Of a DNA stretch of 64,000 nt, positions 35,825 to 43,975 are shown piece after piece. The DNA is taken from the NCBI RefSeq assembly GCF_900460535.1, contig NZ_UHIL01000002.1, forward strand, positions 1,550,001 through 1,614,000, written 5' to 3'. Made by a program: the position numbers and the translations under genes. The stretch comes from Vibrio parahaemolyticus (GTDB lineage Bacteria > Pseudomonadota > Gammaproteobacteria > Enterobacterales > Vibrionaceae). The notes below the pieces were generated by a model. That model was not told the origin of the DNA, did no database searches, and saw nothing but the letters and a program-made list of their open reading frames with translations. How positions within the stretch are numbered: position 1 is the stretch's first letter; every line of letters begins with the position of its first letter.

Positions 35825-37534
35825 TTATACGAGTTCCGCTTTTTCAGCGGGTTCTTCTTTTTGAGTAGTGATTTTGTCTAGCTCGGTTGAACAACCCACG
35901 CTGAGGTGCCCTGCATACTTAAAAATATCTTTAGGACTTCTTCCACCATCTGCTGACCACTGATCTAACACTGCTTTTTCTAACACCAGTGATATACCTA
36001 TACAATCATCTTCAAGCTCTAATGGAATTGTTCGGAAGTTATCACTCCAAAGAGCTACTTCAGAACTTGGAGGAAAGTTCCCTCCCGTAGAGCGCTGTGT
36101 CATTCCATAAGGAGATATTGATAGTACACTTGAACCAGGATCTTCTGATAGGACGCTCGCATACTTCCCTGGCCATCTAGCGGAAATCTGAGGGCCATCC
36201 AATAATAATGCGACAACAAGACTAGGGCCTAGTGCTCTGACTACGGGAGCTATTGGGTCTTGTCGAGCTAAATCTTCACAAATTAAAGGGCAGATATGGA
36301 TGTTATCATCAACGTATGACAGGATTTTTCTTGAATCTATCGTACAGTTCTCCCACCACTTTTTACTAGGGTTAAGAATGGTTCCGAGTTTGTAGTTTAT
36401 TATTTGATTTCTATCTAATGCCCAACGATGGTGTTTAGGCTGATCTTTGTAGACATAATTACCAGAGAAATCGTCGACATAGGACAGCTCTAGGTAGTTT
36501 GCACCAAACTCGTCGGGCTGACTTGGCTTATATGCACCATATATTAGTACTGGTTTAGGTATTTCTAGTTGCGTTAAGAGTTCTTCCAATTGACTCTTAA
36601 TCAATGACGAGTGTTCAGAGTCGATTGCACATTCAGGTATAACCACCAGGTCAGGGTATCCTGTTTCCTTTATGGCAGCTCTAATGCCATAGATAATCAT
36701 TTCTGGAGTAATCTGGTTTTTGTTTTCATATGAAAAAAAACCAAATTTTGTATCATCCATTTTTAGTGGTGGGTGTTCATCGATTTTGAAGTTACTTCTT
36801 CTAATTTTTAGGGGCCAGGGAAGAATGAGCACATTATATATACCCTTATTCTGTGATTTTCTACCTTTTAGGGTGTAGCACTCAATTCCTGGTTTAACGT
36901 AAGCCAGTGAATGAGTGAGGCTATTCAAGGAAATGCCTGACTGAGGTGTCATTGTCTTATGATGCACCGTACCGCCGTTAATACTACCAGTAGAGAGTGT
37001 AGCAAGATCGCCTTGCTGTTTGAGTCTATTAACATATAGTTCAATAAGGTTATTGTTTTTGCGGCTAAGTTGTTTTTTTATGTGTTTTGAACAGTGATCA
37101 CTGGCAAGTAACAGCTTTAGAGCACTTAACATGAACTCTTGCTCGTCCAGCAGGACGTTTAGTTCTAACTCAGGAGCGGGAATACGTCTTTGTTTAAAAA
37201 CATTATAGAGGAGTTCGTGAATCTCACTAGGTAAAGGTTCCTTTCCCTTTGAGTTTAGATATTTAGCCCAACCTTCACCTAGACCCTTGGCTTCCCTGTG
37301 ATCTGATTTATCCCAACACTTGTCGCCTAAGCTAGCCACTATGCGTTGATAGGAGTCGTTAGTATCAAGGATATTGCTAATGATGTGGAAGCTTGTCATC
37401 GGCCAGATGAGATCATGCAAGATATTTTCTGTAGAGCTGGAGGATGGAACAAACTCAGTGTTTGCATTGTGTTGCTTTACATAAGGGTCATCATAGCTTG
37501 GGAGTATAGATTTTACTAAGTCTTGGATTTTCAT
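35825..37534 (-). CDS. Nitrilase-superfamily protein of the RT operon
   Basis: 569 aa from ATG 37534 (a TTG at 37552 is possible). The N-terminal half (to about 210) is helical and unrecognised. The second half is a carbon-nitrogen hydrolase: DLVVIPECAIDSEHS (Glu, about 300), a lysine around LNPSKKWWENC, and IHICPLICEDLARQDP (Cys in the ICED form, about 420), giving a complete Glu-Lys-Cys set. It follows the reverse transcriptase by 55 bp on the same strand. RT and nitrilase are one polypeptide at 27103-30972 but separate genes here. It probably acts as the effector or modifying enzyme of the RT system; the substrate is unknown. Confidence 0.75.
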   Translation of the reverse strand: MKIQDLVKSILPSYDDPYVKQHNANTEFVPSSSSTENILHDLIWPMTSFHIISNILDTNDSYQRIVASLGDKCWDKSDHREAKGLGEGWAKYLNSKGKEPLPSEIHELLYNVFKQRRIPAPELELNVLLDEQEFMLSALKLLLASDHCSKHIKKQLSRKNNNLIELYVNRLKQQGDLATLSTGSINGGTVHHKTMTPQSGISLNSLTHSLAYVKPGIECYTLKGRKSQNKGIYNVLILPWPLKIRRSNFKIDEHPPLKMDDTKFGFFSYENKNQITPEMIIYGIRAAIKETGYPDLVVIPECAIDSEHSSLIKSQLEELLTQLEIPKPVLIYGAYKPSQPDEFGANYLELSYVDDFSGNYVYKDQPKHHRWALDRNQIINYKLGTILNPSKKWWENCTIDSRKILSYVDDNIHICPLICEDLARQDPIAPVVRALGPSLVVALLLDGPQISARWPGKYASVLSEDPGSSVLSISPYGMTQRSTGGNFPPSSEVALWSDNFRTIPLELEDDCIGISLVLEKAVLDQWSADGGRSPKDIFKYAGHLSVGCSTELDKITTQKEEPAEKAELV

Positions 37535-37589
37535 ATGATTATCTTGATACAAATTTTCTGATAACTAATAGATGAACGCAATCAGGCGT

Positions 37590-38639
37590 TTACCCGTGCT
37601 GTAAGATTATTTTTTCTAAACGTTCGATTATTTTTTCATATTTTTTAACAGATTCGGCACTGATACTTGAAGTCGCAATTCCATGCTTTTTAACGCCAAT
37701 TATGTGAGAGCGAAAGCCTCTAACTTTATCAAGAACTATCTTTCGACATTTTTTTTCAAAAAACGCGTTTGTATTCGCATTCTCGTAAGGGAGATTACGT
37801 ATATTCATTCCAAAGAGAGATTCCGCGACGTGCCTTAAGCTAACTTTCTGAACTATGAGCATTTTTGTTAATTTGTTGATAGTTAAAAGTTTGGAGTTAG
37901 ACAGCCTGATACATCCTCCATTAGAATCTATAACATACCCATTTAAAGAAATATGGCCTTCGGTATAGAGTGTTTTTTTCGTATTGATCAATAGTGAATT
38001 TTTATTCATCAGTCTTTTAATGAATGTTTCTACATCACCACTACCAATCGTTTGATTGTATTTCGAAGAAAACAGCATATCGTCTGCATAACGAGTATAT
38101 ATAACGTCATGCTCTAAACAGTAGGATTGAATCACTATATCTAAGGGGCGAAAAAACAAGTTCGATAAGGTAGGGGAGCACGGAAAGCCCATTGGTAGAA
38201 TCGTTTCACCTAAAATTTTCTTGTTACTTGAGGTTTCGGGAACTTTGTAAGTTACTTTTTTTAGAATGGAATCCACACTCACAGCATGGCTCTCATTGTC
38301 GGCGTTATTATCGAAGTAAGGTTTTAGCTTGTTTGCGATTTGCTCTACTGGAATCGAATGAAAGAAGCTAGAAATGTCCATTCGTAAAAAAAAGCGAGAG
38401 GGGGTATGAGGTTTCAAAAAGTCAAGGTACGAGCAATCAGCACTAAACCCTTTACTAGCGCTATTTTTAGGGATTGCCTCACTTAGGATTTTAGCTAGTG
38501 TTTGGTGCTTGTCTAATACGGAGTCATCGACAGAATAAAAGTAATTACCTTTTATTTTTCGTTCTTTAACAGCAGTGTCTGAGTTTTCGTTAAGAAAAGC
38601 TCCCAGACTAGCTGGGAGCTTGATTTTGTTGGTTTTCAT
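37590..38639 (-). CDS. Reverse transcriptase, retron/UG-like, of the OLD-RT-nitrilase operon
   Basis: 349 aa from ATG 38639. RT motifs in order: RFFLRMDISSFFHSIPVEQI (first Asp), ILPMGFPCSPTLSNLFFRPL (motif 4), VIYTRYADDMLFSS (YADD) and LLINTKKTLYTEGHI. The compact size and architecture are retron-like, but the retron hallmark VTG is LNG (HISLNGYVID) and there is no clear NAxxH. It therefore sits between retron and UG defence RTs, and I cannot assign a named type. A perfect 10-bp hairpin covers codons 7-15, and a structured 190-nt RNA precedes the gene. Confidence 0.85.
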   Translation of the reverse strand: MKTNKIKLPASLGAFLNENSDTAVKERKIKGNYFYSVDDSVLDKHQTLAKILSEAIPKNSASKGFSADCSYLDFLKPHTPSRFFLRMDISSFFHSIPVEQIANKLKPYFDNNADNESHAVSVDSILKKVTYKVPETSSNKKILGETILPMGFPCSPTLSNLFFRPLDIVIQSYCLEHDVIYTRYADDMLFSSKYNQTIGSGDVETFIKRLMNKNSLLINTKKTLYTEGHISLNGYVIDSNGGCIRLSNSKLLTINKLTKMLIVQKVSLRHVAESLFGMNIRNLPYENANTNAFFEKKCRKIVLDKVRGFRSHIIGVKKHGIATSSISAESVKKYEKIIERLEKIILQHG

Positions 38640-38834
38640 GTCTGATCCGATACAAAACAAAGATTCACATGTGACCTGTAATCCGCAGCTTACACGAGTA
38701 ATATGTGAAGGTAATTTAGAGGCTGTTAACACATTCTACAGCTTTATGGGATATGAATGAAGTATCCCATAAAGAGAGGATGGCTATGAAGCGTTGCCGA
38801 CTTTCACCGAAGTGACCTCAAGTAACTATCGAAT
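38640..38834 (-). ncRNA. Candidate structured RNA upstream of the reverse transcriptase (msr-msd-like)
   Basis: Read on the minus strand, the gap between the OLD-ATPase stop and the RT start folds by eye into: a hairpin with a C-UUCG-G tetraloop (TCAC-TTCG-GTGA, 38804-38815); a perfect 12-bp stem with 9-nt loop (CTTTATGGGATA/TATCCCATAAAG, 38742-38774); and a 7-bp stem (TTCACAT/ATGTGAA, 38664-38709) enclosing another 5-bp stem. The edges can pair over 8 nt with one G-U (ATTCGATA at 38827-38834 with TATCGGAT at 38645-38652), like retron a1/a2. A further 10-bp hairpin lies inside the RT's first codons (38597-38621). The retron comparison is inference. Confidence 0.5.
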
Positions 38835-40934
38835 TTCAACGGAAGTCAAAATATCATGTAGTTTAGGGAAATGTAAAGAAAATTCCCTACGTAACAAAGA
38901 CTTGTCAACTAGCTTGGAATCTAGGTCTTCTATCGCATAATCCAAGAAAGATGTAACCCATCCACTAGTTTTGGTGGGCGGTTTTATTCCTGTTTGATTC
39001 TCTATGAATGTTTTGATCTTAGCTAGTTGATTGTTTTTGTTGATTTTTATCTGGCTATTGCATTTGACGTGATAGATTTGAGATACACACTGAAACAAAC
39101 TATCTTCATTCAGTTTCGCGAGCGTTTTGTCCTGGTATAGGTTTTTGTTCTTAATTCGATACTCTAACTTAAAAACATCAACGTTCTTTTCTTCATATAG
39201 CCATTTGTAAAATAAGACTTTTGAAGCTTTGGATATGAGCAACCCTTCAACTGTGCTGTCAAGCAAAACTACATTTTTTGTCTTTAAGTATTCTTGGGTA
39301 ATGCTACGCATTGTCTGATATGCGGAGAGTTCTTTGAATGTTGTCCTATTATGATCGAGTGTCAACTTCCTCTTTTGGAATGACAGTAGTTTTTCAACTT
39401 GTTCTCTGCGCTTCTTATGAGATTTACTGTAACCTAAGTTAAGTTGGTTTCTTTCTTCTTTTAGTGAGTTCTCACTCAGTCCAATTAAACTGATTGAATC
39501 TTTAAACTTAACTTCAAGCTCATTTGGGTTGTTAGTCGCTATAAACTCAAAAGCTTTGTCTACGTCATAGATAAAGAGATAAGGGATGGAAGCGTTTGTC
39601 TTACCAGGGTTAATTGCCTCAGACAGTACGTTGTCGCTTCCTCCTGCATAAACGTCAGAGTAAGTTAGATTTGGATAAAGGTTTGATAACTTGACGTTTG
39701 ATAGAAGTTCCCTCTCGGTTGCGCCTTCAACAAACAATATGTGTTGGCTAAAAAACAGTCGAGCTTCGTTGTCGCTAAATTTGTTTAGGAATCTGATATC
39801 ATCATACTTTGAGTTCAACTCGGTAATCTTAGTTCCTTCTCTCACACCAGACCCAAGCATAGCAACATGGTAAATGTTCTGCTTCTTATCAAATTTTCGT
39901 ATTACTTCTTTTACAATATTTGGCGAGTGGGTTGTTATAAATATCTTGGGGAAAGGGGTGTTTACCTTTCGTCCTGATGCGGAAATCGAAGACTCATGGA
40001 AGTTATCATAGATTCTATTTACTAAGTACTCGCAACGTTTTGGATGTAAACCTACTTCAGGTTCGTCAATGAATATGATCGGGGAGATGTATTCTCTTCT
40101 GGTGATCCAGATAAGTAATGTTAACGCGCTATCAATAAAGTTGAATGAGTTAGTTCCATCGGATTGCTTCTCTGCAAACTCGCCTGAGCTGTAGAACTGA
40201 TCTCCTGGAAGACTTGCTTTCACTAGACTGATAATCTTTTCTTTGTGACTGTAATCTATGATGTTGTTTTTAGTGTTTATTATATCGATCAGCGATAAAA
40301 ACTCTCCTTGACCTGGAGATATTTGTTCATCAACGTATGAGCTTACATCTTCTGGAGTTATCTCACTGACTTTGAAGGATTTGATTCTTGCTATTAGATT
40401 CCATAAATCGTCCCATTCATGGAGGTTTATGTGTCTAGCATCGATAGCAAAGAATGGGAAAAGGTAAGAAATCAAGCTTCTAATCTGTGGATTTCCGTTC
40501 TTCCAAAATGAAGTTCCATCTTTATTTACAATCAGACCAAGCTTGAATTTTTCACCTAAATCTGCCTTGTCTTTTGGACGTTTTTTATTGAAAAGGAAGC
40601 CAAACATATCTGCTTCTTTATTGAACATCGTAGAATAGATGTGCTTGAAGAAAGGACTTTGCTGTGCGTTGCTACGAGAAGCTGTAACAATCTTTCTAAT
40701 TCTAGAGAGATCAAACTCAATTTCAATCTCACCATAAGGGCTGTAGTTTGAGTTTAAAGTAGGAGAAAGAATTCTTTCCCCTTCGATTTGACTGTAGAAG
40801 TATTTGATTATCTTGAATAGGTTGGACTTTCCTGCGTTGTTTGTACCAACGAAACAGTTTATGTCATTTATGCTTTTTAGATCGAGCTCTTGAAATGAAA
40901 GTAGATTATTAATCTTGATCGATGATACGGACAT
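38826..40934 (-). CDS. OLD-family ATPase with TOPRIM nuclease domain
   Basis: About 702 aa from ATG 40934 (MSVSSIKINNLLSFQ). Walker A is FVGTNNAGKSNLFKI (about 30-45). The ABC-type ATPase half closes with IIFIDEPEVGLHPKR (Walker B) and IFITTHSPNIV. The TOPRIM domain begins at LFVEGATERELL (about 405, catalytic Glu) and continues with IPYLFIYDVDKAFEF (Asp pair). This is the OLD/GajA layout of an ATP-gated nuclease. No UvrD-like GajB helicase is adjacent, so it is not Gabija. It is followed at once by the structured RNA and RT, so it is likely part of that system; OLD nucleases also occur with some retrons. Confidence 0.85.
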   Translation of the reverse strand: MSVSSIKINNLLSFQELDLKSINDINCFVGTNNAGKSNLFKIIKYFYSQIEGERILSPTLNSNYSPYGEIEIEFDLSRIRKIVTASRSNAQQSPFFKHIYSTMFNKEADMFGFLFNKKRPKDKADLGEKFKLGLIVNKDGTSFWKNGNPQIRSLISYLFPFFAIDARHINLHEWDDLWNLIARIKSFKVSEITPEDVSSYVDEQISPGQGEFLSLIDIINTKNNIIDYSHKEKIISLVKASLPGDQFYSSGEFAEKQSDGTNSFNFIDSALTLLIWITRREYISPIIFIDEPEVGLHPKRCEYLVNRIYDNFHESSISASGRKVNTPFPKIFITTHSPNIVKEVIRKFDKKQNIYHVAMLGSGVREGTKITELNSKYDDIRFLNKFSDNEARLFFSQHILFVEGATERELLSNVKLSNLYPNLTYSDVYAGGSDNVLSEAINPGKTNASIPYLFIYDVDKAFEFIATNNPNELEVKFKDSISLIGLSENSLKEERNQLNLGYSKSHKKRREQVEKLLSFQKRKLTLDHNRTTFKELSAYQTMRSITQEYLKTKNVVLLDSTVEGLLISKASKVLFYKWLYEEKNVDVFKLEYRIKNKNLYQDKTLAKLNEDSLFQCVSQIYHVKCNSQIKINKNNQLAKIKTFIENQTGIKPPTKTSGWVTSFLDYAIEDLDSKLVDKSLLRREFSLHFPKLHDILTSVEIR

Positions 40935-41046
40935 AGGATGCTTATTAACAGGGCGTATAAGCAAGTGATTTTATTGAGTTTAGTTTGGTAGGTCAATTAG
41001 CTCTTTGACCAGAGACAGGAGTTTGTTTGTACAACACTTTTTAAAG

Positions 41047-42630
41047 CTATCGATTGACACTTATGTAAGAGTCCAAATCAATAGCTTCCATTAGTGATCC
41101 TATGCGCTTAAATCCACCTTCTAAGCGATAGATAACACCGACATTGGCATAGGGTCTAAGAGCTTCTTCGATTATCCCAGAGCGAATCACAAGTGACTTA
41201 GAATCAGCATCAACAGCATGTGGAGCAATGCGCCGCTCAATGTCATAAAAATCCTTGTGCAATCCTGTAAGTGTCACTAACTCATTGAACAGATTGTCAT
41301 AAAAAATTTTGGCGTCTTTGGGCTTCCTGTCGACTATTTCAGCTAGTAGACTCAAGGTTAGAATGTGCCAAGTGTCAAACGCCCAGAGGCACGGATAGCT
41401 TCGTATATAATTAAGAGCATGAGGTAACTTCGGATGTTTCCTAGCAGGGCTAGGCAGAAATAACTGATTCAGTGTCATCCACTTCGACCATCTGGAGTAG
41501 TCTCTTTTGAACAAGTTATCTTTTGAAAGTAGATAAAGTTCGGAGTTGGTTTTAGCTTGTCTTACAGCGTCTTTTGTTGTTCTAGCCTTCTTAGCCTTAT
41601 TGTTCGATTCCTTTAAAAAGTTTTGTTGAGACCTTTCAACTTTCGGCATTAATTTTGGGTACTTCAACCATTTCCAGGTAGCCCGATTGTTCTCAGATGT
41701 TGCTGGAGTGCGGATAACAACGCTTCCATTAAGATCAGCGATATCGGCAGGTAAACAATCCTCTAATAGAAACGCAATCCAGATGTGGTTGTCACCTCGT
41801 ATCGCCTGAAGCAAAAGGTATTCCTCCGTCTGCTTTACTTGGCTAACGTTGTCTACATGCTGTTCAGAGCGAGAATAAATAGTGACCTCTTCACTATATG
41901 TGTGTCTGTCAATCTGGCATTTAAACTCTTGAGTTAAGCTAGGTAACAAAATGTAGTTACCTTTAATAAATTTTCTAGCCGAGTCTTTTGCACTACGAAG
42001 ACGTTTTTTCTTGATACGTTCTGCTTCATGCTCCAGAAACTGCTCGTGCTTATCAATGAGTTGTTCTCGGCACCATTCGTAAAGCCATTTGTAAGGCACT
42101 TTTTTCGCTTTTAGATCTGAGAGTGCTTCATCAATGTTGCGATTAAGGTAGGCACTTAAATCAAACTCTATTGAAGGGATTTTATTCTGTTGATAGTAGG
42201 TTATTTTTTCAGCTTCATTTTCATGTGTGACGAATACTTCGATCACTATGTCACCGAGTTCGGTTTCGAGAAGTACATCTGCGATATAGCGGTCTAAGCG
42301 TACTTCTAGGTTTCCACCCCGAACATTTGTTGATACTTCGCATTGGCTCAGTGTTTGTCCTTTGTATTCAAAGGATGCTGGCGGAAGATAAAGGGGCTGC
42401 GATTCAAGAAAAAAGTGTTGTGCGACTAAGTGGAGTTGGGTCATTAAGCAGTTACTGTTTTCGTCTTTCGAATCATGTGCAAAATGATGTCTTGTACCAC
42501 TAGTTCCATTGTTTTTAGCTACTAAGCGATCTCCACAACCAGAGCATACGCAATTGCACTTTAAGCCATTCTCGACCGAATCAACATGCCTTAAGGTATT
42601 TGAATCGCTATGTAACGCATATTCTAGCAT
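41047..42630 (-). CDS. CoiA-like protein
   Basis: 527 aa from ATG 42630, with AGGAG upstream (the frame is open to 42711). The N-terminus has the CoiA-type zinc site (CNCVCSGCGDRLVAKN, then RHHFAHDS), followed by a nuclease-like segment LDRYIADVLLETELGDIVIE, VFVTHENE, with a D...E-x-E/T pattern close to the PD-(D/E)XK arrangement. The C-terminal half is basic and unassigned. CoiA-like proteins were named from competence but are often found in mobile elements. It follows two tns-operon genes on the same strand after about 210 bp. Confidence 0.65.
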   Translation of the reverse strand: MLEYALHSDSNTLRHVDSVENGLKCNCVCSGCGDRLVAKNNGTSGTRHHFAHDSKDENSNCLMTQLHLVAQHFFLESQPLYLPPASFEYKGQTLSQCEVSTNVRGGNLEVRLDRYIADVLLETELGDIVIEVFVTHENEAEKITYYQQNKIPSIEFDLSAYLNRNIDEALSDLKAKKVPYKWLYEWCREQLIDKHEQFLEHEAERIKKKRLRSAKDSARKFIKGNYILLPSLTQEFKCQIDRHTYSEEVTIYSRSEQHVDNVSQVKQTEEYLLLQAIRGDNHIWIAFLLEDCLPADIADLNGSVVIRTPATSENNRATWKWLKYPKLMPKVERSQQNFLKESNNKAKKARTTKDAVRQAKTNSELYLLSKDNLFKRDYSRWSKWMTLNQLFLPSPARKHPKLPHALNYIRSYPCLWAFDTWHILTLSLLAEIVDRKPKDAKIFYDNLFNELVTLTGLHKDFYDIERRIAPHAVDADSKSLVIRSGIIEEALRPYANVGVIYRLEGGFKRIGSLMEAIDLDSYISVNR

Positions 42631-42837
42631 CGCCACTCCTCTCAACTCGAAGGCGATGAGCCAACCAAAGCCCATTAAATCAATATGATAAGCTAAGTGA
42701 AAATAGAGCAAGTTACTAGTGTTGGCCTCAAGTTTTAGAGGTATTGAGCTTGGAAATCAGTTATGGTTGCAATGCATAAGTTCTGGGAAGATGTTCTTTG
42801 CTATCTCTAATGGATGGAGAACCAACTATTTGTTTGT

Positions 42838-43329
42838 CTATATCCTAAATGGAAATTGCACAATCTTAGTTCTGATTACTCTTTCGTCAGGCCTTAACCA
42901 GTCCTCAAGGAACAACTCAAACAAAGGGTCATCAATCAAGTCACAGGGTTTGGCGGTTAAGTATTTATGACTTCGCGCTTCTGCTGAGACCAATCTCTCG
43001 TAGCCCTCTAAGTCGCTGTTATCTAAGTACTTGGAAACTAATGCTGGTGGAGCCACTGCTCGCTCCACCAATACCGATTTCTCGGAGACCATCCAAAGTA
43101 GAATATCAGTGTCGTCTCGGCCTTCTCGCATGAGACTAAGATTGTTTCTGAGATTATTTATAAGATTAAAATGCTCATCGAACTGAAAGGACGGGTAGTA
43201 CCTCCAGCCGTTCACATTGATACAAAGAGCGTCGTGCTGCTCTTCGGGTAATTCCTCATGAGAAATTAGTTCTAGATCGTTGAGAAGCGAGACAATAGCT
43301 TTTAATCGCTTAGTTTCGAGCTTATTCAT
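42838..43329 (-). CDS. Tn7-operon accessory protein, hypothetical (163 aa)
   Basis: Not recognised. It shares a motif with its upstream neighbour: RYYPSFQFDEHFNLINNL here and RLYPREQFDENGDIHPYL there, each followed by a Trp. YP-x-x-QFD is reminiscent of toxin-binding domains of Xre/ParS antitoxins. Its start overlaps the stop of the neighbour by 4 bp, so the two are co-translated at the tail of the tns operon, where Tn7 carries tnsE. Confidence 0.6.
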   Translation of the reverse strand: MNKLETKRLKAIVSLLNDLELISHEELPEEQHDALCINVNGWRYYPSFQFDEHFNLINNLRNNLSLMREGRDDTDILLWMVSEKSVLVERAVAPPALVSKYLDNSDLEGYERLVSAEARSHKYLTAKPCDLIDDPLFELFLEDWLRPDERVIRTKIVQFPFRI

Positions 43330-43964
43330 AAGCGTTCCTCATATAGCTCATTGCCTTGGTCATCATACGATTCATTTTCGTCGTTTGAGTCTCGGCCATC
43401 TTCCAATTTGTTACATTCGGCGATAACTTCTTGGTGGCGTCTTCGCTTCTCTATGTTCGCTTCTGTTTGGGAATAAATATGACCGACTTCTATTAAGAAT
43501 CCCCACATTTCAACAATTGTGAACTCCTTCGCCTCCAAGATGACATCATTTACAGTGAGCATGTATTCACAGAAGATATTGAATAACTTTCCGTCGTCAT
43601 TTTTTCGGAGTAGTGCTTCAGGGCTAGCTGTGACAAAGCTCTGATCTTGCTCGAATTGATCTACAAATTTTAGGTCATACTTAAACCTATTCTTAATGTA
43701 ATCTCTGTTGGCAGGGCCCACTTTGTAATCCCGAACTTTATAAGTTCTATCTGTAAAGAACCACTTAACTGCGTTTTCTTGTTTGATGATCTTAATCAGG
43801 TCAAGACGTGGTGCTAGGTACGGATGAATGTCTCCATTTTCATCAAACTGCTCTCTCGGATAGAGCCTTGTATTATTAAGAGTCACAAACATCGCGATGT
43901 CATGTAAGTGAGGTTTAACTTCGTGTGCCTCGAAAATTTGTTTGAATGTACCGAGAAATTTCAT
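43326..43964 (-). CDS. Tn7-operon accessory protein, hypothetical (212 aa)
   Basis: Starts 11 bp after the tnsD stop, on the same strand. It contains TRLYPREQFDENGDIHPYLA, then KWFFTDRTYKVRD, similar to the downstream 163-aa protein. The last 40 residues are acidic (ending DDQGNELYEERL). No homology to TnsE is apparent. Position in the transposition operon suggests an accessory role in target choice or regulation, but this is inferred. Confidence 0.6.
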   Translation of the reverse strand: MKFLGTFKQIFEAHEVKPHLHDIAMFVTLNNTRLYPREQFDENGDIHPYLAPRLDLIKIIKQENAVKWFFTDRTYKVRDYKVGPANRDYIKNRFKYDLKFVDQFEQDQSFVTASPEALLRKNDDGKLFNIFCEYMLTVNDVILEAKEFTIVEMWGFLIEVGHIYSQTEANIEKRRRHQEVIAECNKLEDGRDSNDENESYDDQGNELYEERL

Positions 43965-43975
43965 AGTAATTGTTC

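Noticed and set aside
38826..40934. Gabija defence system
   Set aside because: The OLD/TOPRIM protein is GajA-like in layout, but no UvrD-like GajB helicase is adjacent.
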